This document shows, piece after piece, positions 19,031 through 24,534 of a stretch of DNA of 24,534 bases. The notes beneath the pieces are model-generated. The model was not told where the DNA came from. It ran no database searches and was given only the letters and a program-made list of their open reading frames with translations. The position numbers and the translations under genes were made by a program. The stretch comes from a virus, in the IMG/VR virus record IMGVR_UViG_3300031957_000006, positions 1 to 24,534 of that record; one strand, 5' to 3'. Every line of letters starts with the position of its first letter. The first letter of the stretch is position 1.

Positions 19031-19258
19031 ATGTTAGGTGATGACGAAATAAAAGAAATGCAAGAGCAGATCAATGCTATGGAACAGGATCTTGTTGAGC
19101 GTAAGAAAGCCTTACATGAGGCTAAGTATGCAGGGTTACGTTCCGCTATGGAAGCACGTAAGGCAGCAGAAGCAGCAGTACGAGAAGAACTACGCACACT
19201 AGGTGTAGCTACTGTAAGTAGTTTGCCTAGTCCTTGGAATGGGTTGTGGCGTATCTAA
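19031..19258 (+). CDS. Small coiled-coil protein
   Basis: A 75-residue protein whose first ~55 residues form one long charged helix (EIKEMQEQINAMEQDLVERK; AMEARKAAEAAVREELRTL), likely a coiled coil. It ends with VSSLPSPWNGLWRI. ATG follows the previous stop with no gap and its own stop overlaps the next ATG (TAATG). It may be a partner of the flanking nucleases; no family recognised. Confidence 0.65.
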   Translation: MLGDDEIKEMQEQINAMEQDLVERKKALHEAKYAGLRSAMEARKAAEAAVREELRTLGVATVSSLPSPWNGLWRI

Positions 19259-19710
19259 TGAATGGCAAGCAGTTTGCCGCTGCTCTGAAACATGGGTATA
19301 GGAGTGGGCTAGAGATCAAAGTAAAGGACTACTTGGTAGAACGTAATGTTCGTGTCAAGTACGAAGCCATCAAGATTGAATGGGAAGATCTTATGTACCG
19401 CACCTATACCCCAGACTTTGTGTTACCTAATGGGATCATAATAGAAACTAAGGGTAGGTTTACATCAGATGATAGACGTAAACATGCAGCTATTAAGAAA
19501 CAGCATCCAAAGCTAGACATTAGGTTTGTGTTTGAAAGTAGTAGACGTAAGCTGAGTAAGGGTGCTAAGACAACCTATGGTCAGTGGTGTGAAAGAAATA
19601 AGATCTTGTTTTATGACAGGATCATCCCAGAAGATTGGTTAAATGAAAAGGGTAAGGACATGCATCCTGATCTAATACATTTCCCATACAAAAAAGTGAA
19701 GAGGAAATAA
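19258..19710 (+). CDS. Endonuclease I, T7 gp3-like Holliday-junction resolvase
   Basis: From ATG 19258 (TAATG overlap) this gives 150 residues, close to T7 gp3 (149). Catalytic residues match: Glu19 (RSGLE), Asp53 (YTPDF), Glu63 and Lys65 (IIETKGR). The family ending is also present: DIRFVFESSRRKLSKGAKTT, then YGQWCERN. A start at 19234 would add eight residues read from the preceding gene. The enzyme resolves branched DNA and helps break down host DNA into nucleotides. With endonuclease VII-like 13647-14063, this phage has two junction-cutting nucleases of unrelated folds. Confidence 0.92.
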   Translation: MNGKQFAAALKHGYRSGLEIKVKDYLVERNVRVKYEAIKIEWEDLMYRTYTPDFVLPNGIIIETKGRFTSDDRRKHAAIKKQHPKLDIRFVFESSRRKLSKGAKTTYGQWCERNKILFYDRIIPEDWLNEKGKDMHPDLIHFPYKKVKRK

Positions 19711-19711
19711 T

Positions 19712-20041
19712 ATGACAGAAGAAAAAGTATTCATGGACTTTGATGCAAACGATTTTATTATACGTATCACACCTTTCCTAGACCCAAAGGGAAACTGGAC
19801 AGGGGAGTTGATGGTAGGCACTGTGACTACAGGAGAGAACACTACTACAGATGATGACTACGTAAACCTAATGCGCTTGTGTCATATGGTTTGTGCATCT
19901 ATCCCAGCTATGGAAGATGACAATGATGTAAGAGACATACTTGCCAAGTATGCCAATGATGTGTTAGAAGAAGAAGAGGCCGCACCAAAAGCTACAGTGG
20001 AGAGTGTAGAAGACAATGTGGTTAAAGTGAAGTTTAATTAG
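19712..20041 (+). CDS. Acidic hypothetical protein
   Basis: A 109-residue, strongly acidic protein (MTEEKVFMDFDANDFIIRIT; DDDYVNLMRLCHMVCASIPA; EDDNDVRDILAKYANDVLEE) ending VEDNVVKVKFN. Start ATG 19712 has GAGGAAA upstream. The middle looks helical, with beta strands at both ends. No recognised domain. It follows endonuclease I and precedes DUF3310. Confidence 0.65.
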   Translation: MTEEKVFMDFDANDFIIRITPFLDPKGNWTGELMVGTVTTGENTTTDDDYVNLMRLCHMVCASIPAMEDDNDVRDILAKYANDVLEEEEAAPKATVESVEDNVVKVKFN

Positions 20042-20052
20042 GGGAGATATGT

Positions 20053-20280
20053 ATGGCAGATAAAGATATGGTAAACTCACCAGAGCACTACAACTTTGCA
20101 GGAGTAGAATGTATTGATGCTATTCGTGCAGCAACTGGTGAGGAAGGTTTTCAGTATTACCTGCAGGGTAACATTATGAAATACCTATGGCGATACAGAT
20201 ACAAGAATGGTATTGAAGACTTACAGAAAGCACAGTGGTATCTGAATCAATTAATTGAGGAAGAGAACGGTGATAGTTAA
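20053..20280 (+). CDS. DUF3310 family protein
   Basis: A 75-residue protein. VNSPEHYNFAGVECIDAIRA, GNIMKYLWRYRYKNGIEDLQ and KAQWYLNQLIEE are the DUF3310 signature, a short all-helical domain very common in phages, often near nucleotide-metabolism or replication genes. Start ATG 20053 follows GGGGAG. Its exact function is unknown; a link to dNTP metabolism (MazG-like helices) has been suggested by context. The next small gene overlaps its end with a GTG. Confidence 0.88.
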   Translation: MADKDMVNSPEHYNFAGVECIDAIRAATGEEGFQYYLQGNIMKYLWRYRYKNGIEDLQKAQWYLNQLIEEENGDS

Positions 20281-20428
20281 AGTCTTTCTTACACTAGAAA
20301 TAGACGAAGACGAGTATCCTATTCCTGTGGATGGCTTTGTTGATGAAGAAGTAAAGGATGCACTACAGGAATTTATCTACGATGTAGATGGTATGAAGAT
20401 TAAAGCAATGAAACTAATTACGGAGTGA
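20270..20428 (+). CDS. Small acidic protein between DUF3310 and RNR, GTG start
   Basis: A 52-residue product: MIVKVFLTLEIDEDEYPIPV, then a helical middle (EVKDALQEFIYDVDG) and MKIKAMKLITE. The GTG at 20270 overlaps the DUF3310 end by 11 bases, with GAGGAAGAG upstream, and its TGA lies just before the RNR start. The pattern of a beta strand, acidic turn, amphipathic helix and strand is protein-like, and similar small proteins (VKVTLEIDxxxYPxPxDG...) occur in phages next to DUF3310. Function unknown. Confidence 0.65.
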   Translation: MIVKVFLTLEIDEDEYPIPVDGFVDEEVKDALQEFIYDVDGMKIKAMKLITE

Positions 20429-20433
20429 TGTAT

Positions 20434-22353
20434 ATGGACAATTATTTACCAACAGACTATCAATCCTTCATTCACAAGTCACGTTATGCACGATGGCTTG
20501 ACGAAGAAGGTAGACGAGAAGCATGGGATGAAACAGTAGATCGTTATATGAATAACGTAGTAGAACCTGTAGTTGACAGTGGGGCTAGTGAGGCTAACTT
20601 TAATGTTGCTCACGATATTGAACAAGCTATTCTTAGCTTAGAGGTTATGCCCTCTATGAGAGCTATGATGACCGCTGGTAAGGCATTAGAACGTGACAAC
20701 ACTGCAGGGTACAACTGCAGCTACCTACCCGTAGATGACCCTAAGTCCTTCGACGAGGCTATGTTCATTCTCTTGTGTGGTACTGGTGTCGGCTTCAGTG
20801 TTGAGCGGCAGTTTATATCTAAGCTCCCTGAAGTTCCTGAGTTGTTCGACAGTGATACCACAGTCGTTGTCAAAGACAGTAAGGAAGGTTGGGCTAAAGC
20901 GTTCCGTCAAGTTCTTGCTCTCCTCTGGGCTGGTGAGATCCCTAAGTGGGATGTCTCTAAGGTACGTCCTGCTGGTGCACGACTAAAGATCTTTGGTGGT
21001 AGAGCCAGTGGCCCTGCACCTTTGGTGGAACTGTTTAACTTTGCTGTCACTACATTCAAGGGCGCACAAGGTCGTAAGTTGTCAAGCATTGAGTGTCACG
21101 ATCTTATGTGTTTCATTGGACAGATCGTAGTTGTAGGTGGTGTGCGTAGATCAGCTATGATTAGTTTGTCTAACTTATCTGATGATCGTATGCGTCACGC
21201 TAAGTCTGGACAATGGTGGGAGACTGCAGCACATCGTGCACTAGCTAATAACAGTGTTAGTTATACAGAGAAACCAGACATGGAAACATTCATGCGTGAA
21301 TGGCAAGCATTAGTTGAGAGCAAATCAGGAGAACGTGGTGTATATAATAGGCAAGCAGCTAAGAACCAAGCTAAAAAGTTTAAGCGTAGAAATCCAGATT
21401 ACGAGTTTGGAACTAATCCTTGCAGCGAGATCATCCTTCGTCCATATCAGTTCTGTAATCTTACGGAAGTTGTTGTACGTGCTACAGACACTATGGAAGA
21501 TCTTGAGCGTAAGATCCGTTTGGCAACAATTCTGGGAACTATCCAGTCAACATACACCAAGTTCCCATACTTGCGAAAGGTGTGGTCTACCAATACAGAA
21601 GAAGAACGACTGCTTGGTGTGTCACTCACAGGGATAATGGACAACCCCTTGATGACATTAAGTAACAAAGGATTGGAGAGTACTCTTGAACATCTTCGTG
21701 GGGTCGCTGTATCTACTAATGCTGAATGGGCTGACCGTCTTGGTATACCTGTTGCTGCTGCAATTACATGTGTCAAACCGTCAGGCACAGTCTCACAACT
21801 GGTGGATAGTGCCAGTGGCATACATGCTCGCCACAGTGCCCATTATATCCGTACTGTCCGTGGTGATAATAAAGATCCGTTGACAAAGTTTATGTCTGAT
21901 CAAGGTATACCTAGCGAACCTTGTGTTATGAAACCAGAGACTACTACAGTCTTTAGTTTTCCTGTTGCATCACCTGTAAAATCTGTTACACGTAATGATA
22001 TGACAGCCATTGAGCAGCTAGAGATGTGGCTTATGTATCAACGACATTTCTGTGAGCACAAACCTAGCGTTACAATCTCTGTACGTGAGGAAGAGTGGAT
22101 GGAAGTAGGTGCATTTGTGTACAAATACTTTGATGAGATGTCAGGTGTGTCATTTTTACCACACTCTGAACATACTTATCAGCAAGCACCTTATCAAGAG
22201 GTAGACAAAGACACATATAAGATGGTACTACAGACTATGCCTAAACGAATTGATTGGGCTGGGCTGTCTGAGTACGAGAAAGACGATAACACTGTTGCAA
22301 TGCAAACTATGGCTTGCTCTGGTGACGTATGTGAAATAGTAGATATAACATAA
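20434..22353 (+). CDS. Adenosylcobalamin-dependent (class II) ribonucleotide reductase, monomeric type
   Basis: From ATG 20434, eight bases after CGGAG, this gives 639 residues; ATG 20428 or GTG 20425 would add two or three. Cys95 (YNCSYLP), the thiyl-radical Cys330 and Glu332 (NPCSEI), Cys341 (FCNLTE) and the C-terminal pair Cys628/Cys633 (ACSGDVC) reproduce the spacing of the Lactobacillus leichmannii enzyme (408 to 419; 731 to 736). VKPSGTVSQLVDSASGIH and CGTGVGFSVER are further family marks. It reduces ribonucleoside triphosphates and needs B12 from the host. It is about 100 residues shorter than the leichmannii enzyme. It works with ThyX to supply dNTPs. Confidence 0.94.
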   Translation: MDNYLPTDYQSFIHKSRYARWLDEEGRREAWDETVDRYMNNVVEPVVDSGASEANFNVAHDIEQAILSLEVMPSMRAMMTAGKALERDNTAGYNCSYLPVDDPKSFDEAMFILLCGTGVGFSVERQFISKLPEVPELFDSDTTVVVKDSKEGWAKAFRQVLALLWAGEIPKWDVSKVRPAGARLKIFGGRASGPAPLVELFNFAVTTFKGAQGRKLSSIECHDLMCFIGQIVVVGGVRRSAMISLSNLSDDRMRHAKSGQWWETAAHRALANNSVSYTEKPDMETFMREWQALVESKSGERGVYNRQAAKNQAKKFKRRNPDYEFGTNPCSEIILRPYQFCNLTEVVVRATDTMEDLERKIRLATILGTIQSTYTKFPYLRKVWSTNTEEERLLGVSLTGIMDNPLMTLSNKGLESTLEHLRGVAVSTNAEWADRLGIPVAAAITCVKPSGTVSQLVDSASGIHARHSAHYIRTVRGDNKDPLTKFMSDQGIPSEPCVMKPETTTVFSFPVASPVKSVTRNDMTAIEQLEMWLMYQRHFCEHKPSVTISVREEEWMEVGAFVYKYFDEMSGVSFLPHSEHTYQQAPYQEVDKDTYKMVLQTMPKRIDWAGLSEYEKDDNTVAMQTMACSGDVCEIVDIT

Positions 22354-22365
22354 AGGAGATATAAT

Positions 22366-22458
22366 ATGTTTGAAGCATTAACAGTAATAGCAGGTGTAGT
22401 AGTATTGGCAGACTTTGTTATTCCACTGGTAGTGGATACAGTCTCAGGGCTGTTCTAA
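22366..22458 (+). CDS. Tiny membrane peptide
   Basis: This 30-residue ORF has a very strong AAAGGAG (22353-22359) ahead of its ATG and overlaps the next ATG by one base (TAATG). The product, MFEALTVIAGVVVLADFVIP plus LVVDTVSGLF, is almost entirely hydrophobic with two acidic residues, suited to one membrane helix. Strong ribosome site and coupling support a real gene despite its size. Function unknown. Confidence 0.55.
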   Translation: MFEALTVIAGVVVLADFVIPLVVDTVSGLF

Positions 22459-22646
22459 TGTATGTGTTGGTGCTCATTATGACCTTCCAAGGTGATATGA
22501 AAATACGATCTTATCATACATTGTTTACAGACTACGCTAGTTGTAGAAAAGTAGCAGCACCAATGGAAGAAAGATTAGTGAGCACTAAACCTGCACCAGA
22601 AGCAACCGCAGTTACATACTGCATACAGTTACCAACATCTACATAA
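22458..22646 (+). CDS. Small exported-type Cys protein
   Basis: A 62-residue protein with a short hydrophobic start (MYVLVLIMTFQGDMKIRSYH) and Cys29 and Cys55 in a polar remainder (DYASCRKVAAPMEERLV; AVTYCIQLPTST), a signal-or-anchor plus disulfide layout. It resembles the minus-strand gene at 1649-1843 in length, arrangement and spacing of its last two Cys (26 here, 23 there). It starts with a TAATG overlap on the tiny membrane gene. Probably periplasmic or membrane-linked; function unknown. Confidence 0.6.
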   Translation: MYVLVLIMTFQGDMKIRSYHTLFTDYASCRKVAAPMEERLVSTKPAPEATAVTYCIQLPTST

Positions 22647-22658
22647 GGAGAAAAATAG

Positions 22659-22865
22659 ATGACAAAGATTACTATTGATGAAGTAGAGTATGACACAGAA
22701 GACTTTACAGAACTACAGAACCAGATTGTACAGGAAATCATGTACAACAATAACGTTCAAACTCAGTTGAACTATCAGTCAAACAGTTTACGTGTGTCGT
22801 TAGACTTACTGACAGCTAAACTAAAACAATCCCTAGAAACAGAAACACCAGAAGAATCGGAGTAA
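22659..22865 (+). CDS. Small helical protein, DUF6447-like
   Basis: A 68-residue protein starting at ATG 22659 behind AAGGAG. MTKITIDEVEYDTEDFTELQ followed by a long helix (NQIVQEIMYNNNVQTQLNYQ; RVSLDLLTAKLKQSLETE) resembles small phage proteins with an IxIdxvEYdxxxLS start and a coiled-coil tail (DUF6447-type). The family call is tentative. It lies between the Cys protein and a possible nuclease. Confidence 0.6.
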   Translation: MTKITIDEVEYDTEDFTELQNQIVQEIMYNNNVQTQLNYQSNSLRVSLDLLTAKLKQSLETETPEESE

Positions 22866-22868
22866 GAC

Positions 22869-23303
22869 ATGGCCTATAGAAAACCTTTCTCACGTGACCT
22901 TTACGCTAAGTATGACGAAGCAGCAAAGCAAACACTGATCACTCACCTAATTGGTGAGGGTCACGAACTTGTGGATAGCACAGAGTCATACGATGCAGAC
23001 GTTGTAACACAAAAAGATGGAGTAAAATATTACAGTGAAGCTGAAGTAAAGACTGCGTGGGTAGGTGACTGGCCTACTAATTGGGCAGAGATACGTATTC
23101 TTGAGCGTAAGAAGAAGTTACTATCTAAGCATGATAATCTACAGTTCTATATCTTCAGCAGTGGCATGGATAAATGCTGGTGTATAGACAGTTCACTACT
23201 AACAGATGACAAGCTACGTGAAGCACGTGGACGTAACATCTACGCAGGTGAACAATTTTACCATGTGCCCTACACCGAAGCAACATTAATCAACGTAGCA
23301 TAA
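22869..23303 (+). CDS. Possible PD-(D/E)XK-fold nuclease-like protein
   Basis: A 144-residue protein. YDADVVTQKDGVKYYSEAEV with Asp44, then Glu59-Val-Lys61, fits the D...ExK core of PD-(D/E)XK nucleases, followed by a helix with basic residues (EIRILERKKKLLSKH) and strands (NLQFYIFSSGMDKCWCID). Length suits a minimal single-domain member. Alternative: a non-catalytic member or unrelated protein. It starts at ATG 22869, three bases after the previous stop. A role in host DNA degradation or phage DNA repair would fit its operon, but this is inferred. Confidence 0.45.
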   Translation: MAYRKPFSRDLYAKYDEAAKQTLITHLIGEGHELVDSTESYDADVVTQKDGVKYYSEAEVKTAWVGDWPTNWAEIRILERKKKLLSKHDNLQFYIFSSGMDKCWCIDSSLLTDDKLREARGRNIYAGEQFYHVPYTEATLINVA

Positions 23304-23313
23304 GGAGTTTCTT

Positions 23314-23568
23314 ATGATAAAAAGAACAAGCAGAAAAGATCGTGGTCTGGGTAAATACGATGCACCACTTAAAGTACAATATCAAATGGGTTACGAAAAC
23401 TTTAAGCGGGGTAAACTAATCAACCCTTTCCATGAGGATACAATGCAGTATCGTGAGTGGCATAGGGGTTTTAATAAAGCTTACTATGATAATTTAAAAA
23501 GGGTAATATCGTATGAAGCTAAAAGAGGAAGCGGAACAGTTTCTAAAGGAGAAGTACAGCATGTCTGA
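23314..23568 (+). CDS. Rmf/CrpP-like small protein
   Basis: An 84-residue protein starting at ATG 23314 behind AAGGAG. Residues 22-60 (VQYQMGYENFKRGKLINPFH; TMQYREWHRGFNKAYYDN) follow the ribosome modulation factor/CrpP pattern, YxxGYxAxxxGxxxNPY then xxxxxxWxxGFxxA. The N terminus is basic. Rmf in bacteria dimerises ribosomes into an inactive form; phage members have no proven role. The last ~18 residues overlap the MazG start region in another frame, and the stop overlaps the MazG ATG. Confidence 0.55.
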   Translation: MIKRTSRKDRGLGKYDAPLKVQYQMGYENFKRGKLINPFHEDTMQYREWHRGFNKAYYDNLKRVISYEAKRGSGTVSKGEVQHV

Positions 23569-23890
23569 TTTCAATGCGTATCAACGTAGTGCCTCTCGTA
23601 CCGCTATCTATCCTGAGCAACACAAGATCCTTTATCCTGCATTGGGTCTTGCTGGTGAGGCAGGTGAGGTAGCCAACAAGGTAAAGAAGCTTATACGTGA
23701 TGGCCCAGATAAACGTCCTGAGACATGGCGAGAGGACATAGCCAGTGAGATAGGTGATGTACTGTGGTACTGTGCTGCACTTGCTACTGACCTTAACCTT
23801 ACGTTGGGTATGATAGCTGGACAGAATGAGGCAAAGCTAAGTGCTAGAAAAAGTGCAGGTACAATAGGTGGCAGCGGAGACACTAGATAA
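23561..23890 (+). CDS. mazG: MazG-like nucleotide pyrophosphohydrolase
   Basis: From ATG 23561, nine bases after AAAGGAG (23545-23551), this gives 109 residues; an ATG at 23513 would add 16 read from within the previous gene. The metal-binding motif is ExxE (Glu33, Glu36 in GEAGE) with ExxD (Glu63, Asp66 in SEIGDVLWY) and the final NEAKLSARKSAGTIGGSGD. MazG-type enzymes hydrolyse NTPs or dNTPs to monophosphates; in marine phages they may adjust nucleotide pools. It is the last gene of the rightward operon, 10 bases before the terminator. Confidence 0.9.
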   Translation: MSDFNAYQRSASRTAIYPEQHKILYPALGLAGEAGEVANKVKKLIRDGPDKRPETWREDIASEIGDVLWYCAALATDLNLTLGMIAGQNEAKLSARKSAGTIGGSGDTR

Positions 23891-23900
23891 GAATAAAAAA

Positions 23901-23920
23901 AAGGGGCTTTGCGGCCCCTT
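23901..23920. terminator. Bidirectional rho-independent terminator between convergent operons
   Basis: AAGGGGC (23901-23907) and GCCCCTT (23914-23920) form a 7-bp GC-rich stem around TTTGCG. An A-run (23893-23902) precedes and TTAACTTTTATTT follows, giving U-runs on both strands. It ends the rightward MazG operon and the leftward gene that stops at 23926. Confidence 0.85.
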
Positions 23921-23925
23921 AACTT

Positions 23926-24534
23926 TTATTTGTAAACATCTTCCGATAGATCTATGAGTGTCGTAAGATCTGCTATGCTATTCACATCAGGATCTCTACC
24001 TGTAATCTTTTTGAATTGCAATAATGCATAGCTCCTGTCTATTTTAGGTACTCTATTTAATTGATCAACAATTTGTACCAATGCAGAAGACATACCTTCC
24101 ATTTGATATTCAGATCTAAGGTCACGCAACCCATCATTAACGTATTTACGGGCTATTGTGTATTCTTCTTTTTTACTGGTAGCTTCTGACTGTGCCATAG
24201 TCTTGGCTATCTCAACCACAAGAGGTAATGAAATACTAATTAATTCATTCTCATTACGTCTTTCTGATGGTACTCTAGCCTTACTGCCTAGCTCAAATGT
24301 AGGATCACCAAAGCCTATTTCAACTAAGTAATCTGTTATGTCACTATCTTTCTCCCGCACCGACAAACCACCGAATAGTTTAAGAGCAGCATTGGGTCTT
24401 TCCATTGTGCCTTTGTCTATAGTCTGACGTGCAGGTAATTCTTCTTCGTATGAAGGTGCAGCAAGACCACGTGATATTGGACCACGGTAAAACTCTGCCT
24501 GAAAGCCACCCTCTAGTGTAGGATCTACGCCAGT
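23926..24534 (-). CDS. Likely structural or late protein, 5' end cut by window edge
   Basis: The frame is open to the right edge with no stop, so the real start is outside; an internal ATG at 24405 is not the likely start. The 202 visible residues begin TGVDPTLEGGFQAEFYRGPI, then PSYEEELPARQTID, a helical section (ISLPLVVEIAKTMAQSEATS; KKEEYTIARKYVNDGLRDLR) and an acidic end (LTTLIDLSEDVYK). No family recognised. Being the last gene of a leftward operon that ends at the terminator, it is probably the C-terminal part of a larger late or virion protein. Confidence 0.6.
   Translation of the reverse strand, partial: TGVDPTLEGGFQAEFYRGPISRGLAAPSYEEELPARQTIDKGTMERPNAALKLFGGLSVREKDSDITDYLVEIGFGDPTFELGSKARVPSERRNENELISISLPLVVEIAKTMAQSEATSKKEEYTIARKYVNDGLRDLRSEYQMEGMSSALVQIVDQLNRVPKIDRSYALLQFKKITGRDPDVNSIADLTTLIDLSEDVYK

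Noticed and set aside
1-24534. tRNA genes or a CRISPR array
   Set aside because: No cloverleaf-like sequence or regularly spaced identical repeats were seen on either strand; a covariance scan would be needed to exclude degenerate tRNAs.

Overview
This window looks like a little over half of the genome of a marine tailed phage (Caudoviricetes). The evidence is the gene content: a family-A DNA polymerase, separate primase and helicase, T7-type endonuclease I, endonuclease VII, ThyX, a monomeric B12-dependent ribonucleotide reductase, MazG, DUF932, DUF3310, a SleB-type hydrolase, and very small basic KKK/RGG-rich proteins of the kind common in marine phage genomes. A DUF1127 protein, a family best known from alphaproteobacteria, hints at an alphaproteobacterial host; this is inference. 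A tyrosine integrase suggests a temperate ability or ancestry. No phage RNA polymerase is present in the window, so transcription probably uses host RNA polymerase.

Layout. (1) Positions 1-3625, minus strand: a tightly packed leftward block of small genes (basic and low-complexity proteins, one possible structural protein, a DUF1127 protein, then a holin-like and a spanin-like protein running off the left edge). (2) 3626-4617: about 1 kb of non-coding DNA between divergent operons, with inverted repeats, an iteron-like direct repeat, operator-like palindromes and a very long hairpin. It is a candidate origin and control region. (3) 4618-9597, plus strand: early-type small genes, most unrecognised. 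They include an HhH-GPD-like protein, a helix-turn-helix protein, small membrane proteins and a cell-wall hydrolase. Two intergenic gaps here carry the same cassette of long AT-rich stem-loop plus palindrome. (4) 9680-23890, plus strand: DUF932, integrase, primase, helicase, endonuclease VII, ThyX, DNA polymerase, a probable SSB, a PD-(D/E)XK exonuclease, endonuclease I, DUF3310, RNR, several small genes and MazG. (5) 23901-23920: a bidirectional terminator between convergent operons, followed by a minus-strand gene entering from the right edge. The strand pattern fits a circular or circularly permuted map with one rightward early/replication arm and one leftward late arm.

Functionally, the replication genes form one translationally coupled operon (many ATGA, GTGA and TAATG stop-start overlaps). 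The nucleases probably degrade host DNA and resolve branched DNA; RNR and ThyX convert ribonucleotides to dNTPs, including dTTP; MazG trims the nucleotide pool; primase, helicase, polymerase and SSB copy the genome. The most unusual features are a family of 14-bp palindromes, GTCCAA-YR-TTGGAC, repeated five times in 1.9 kb in both coding and non-coding DNA, and the paired stem-loop cassettes beside two of them.
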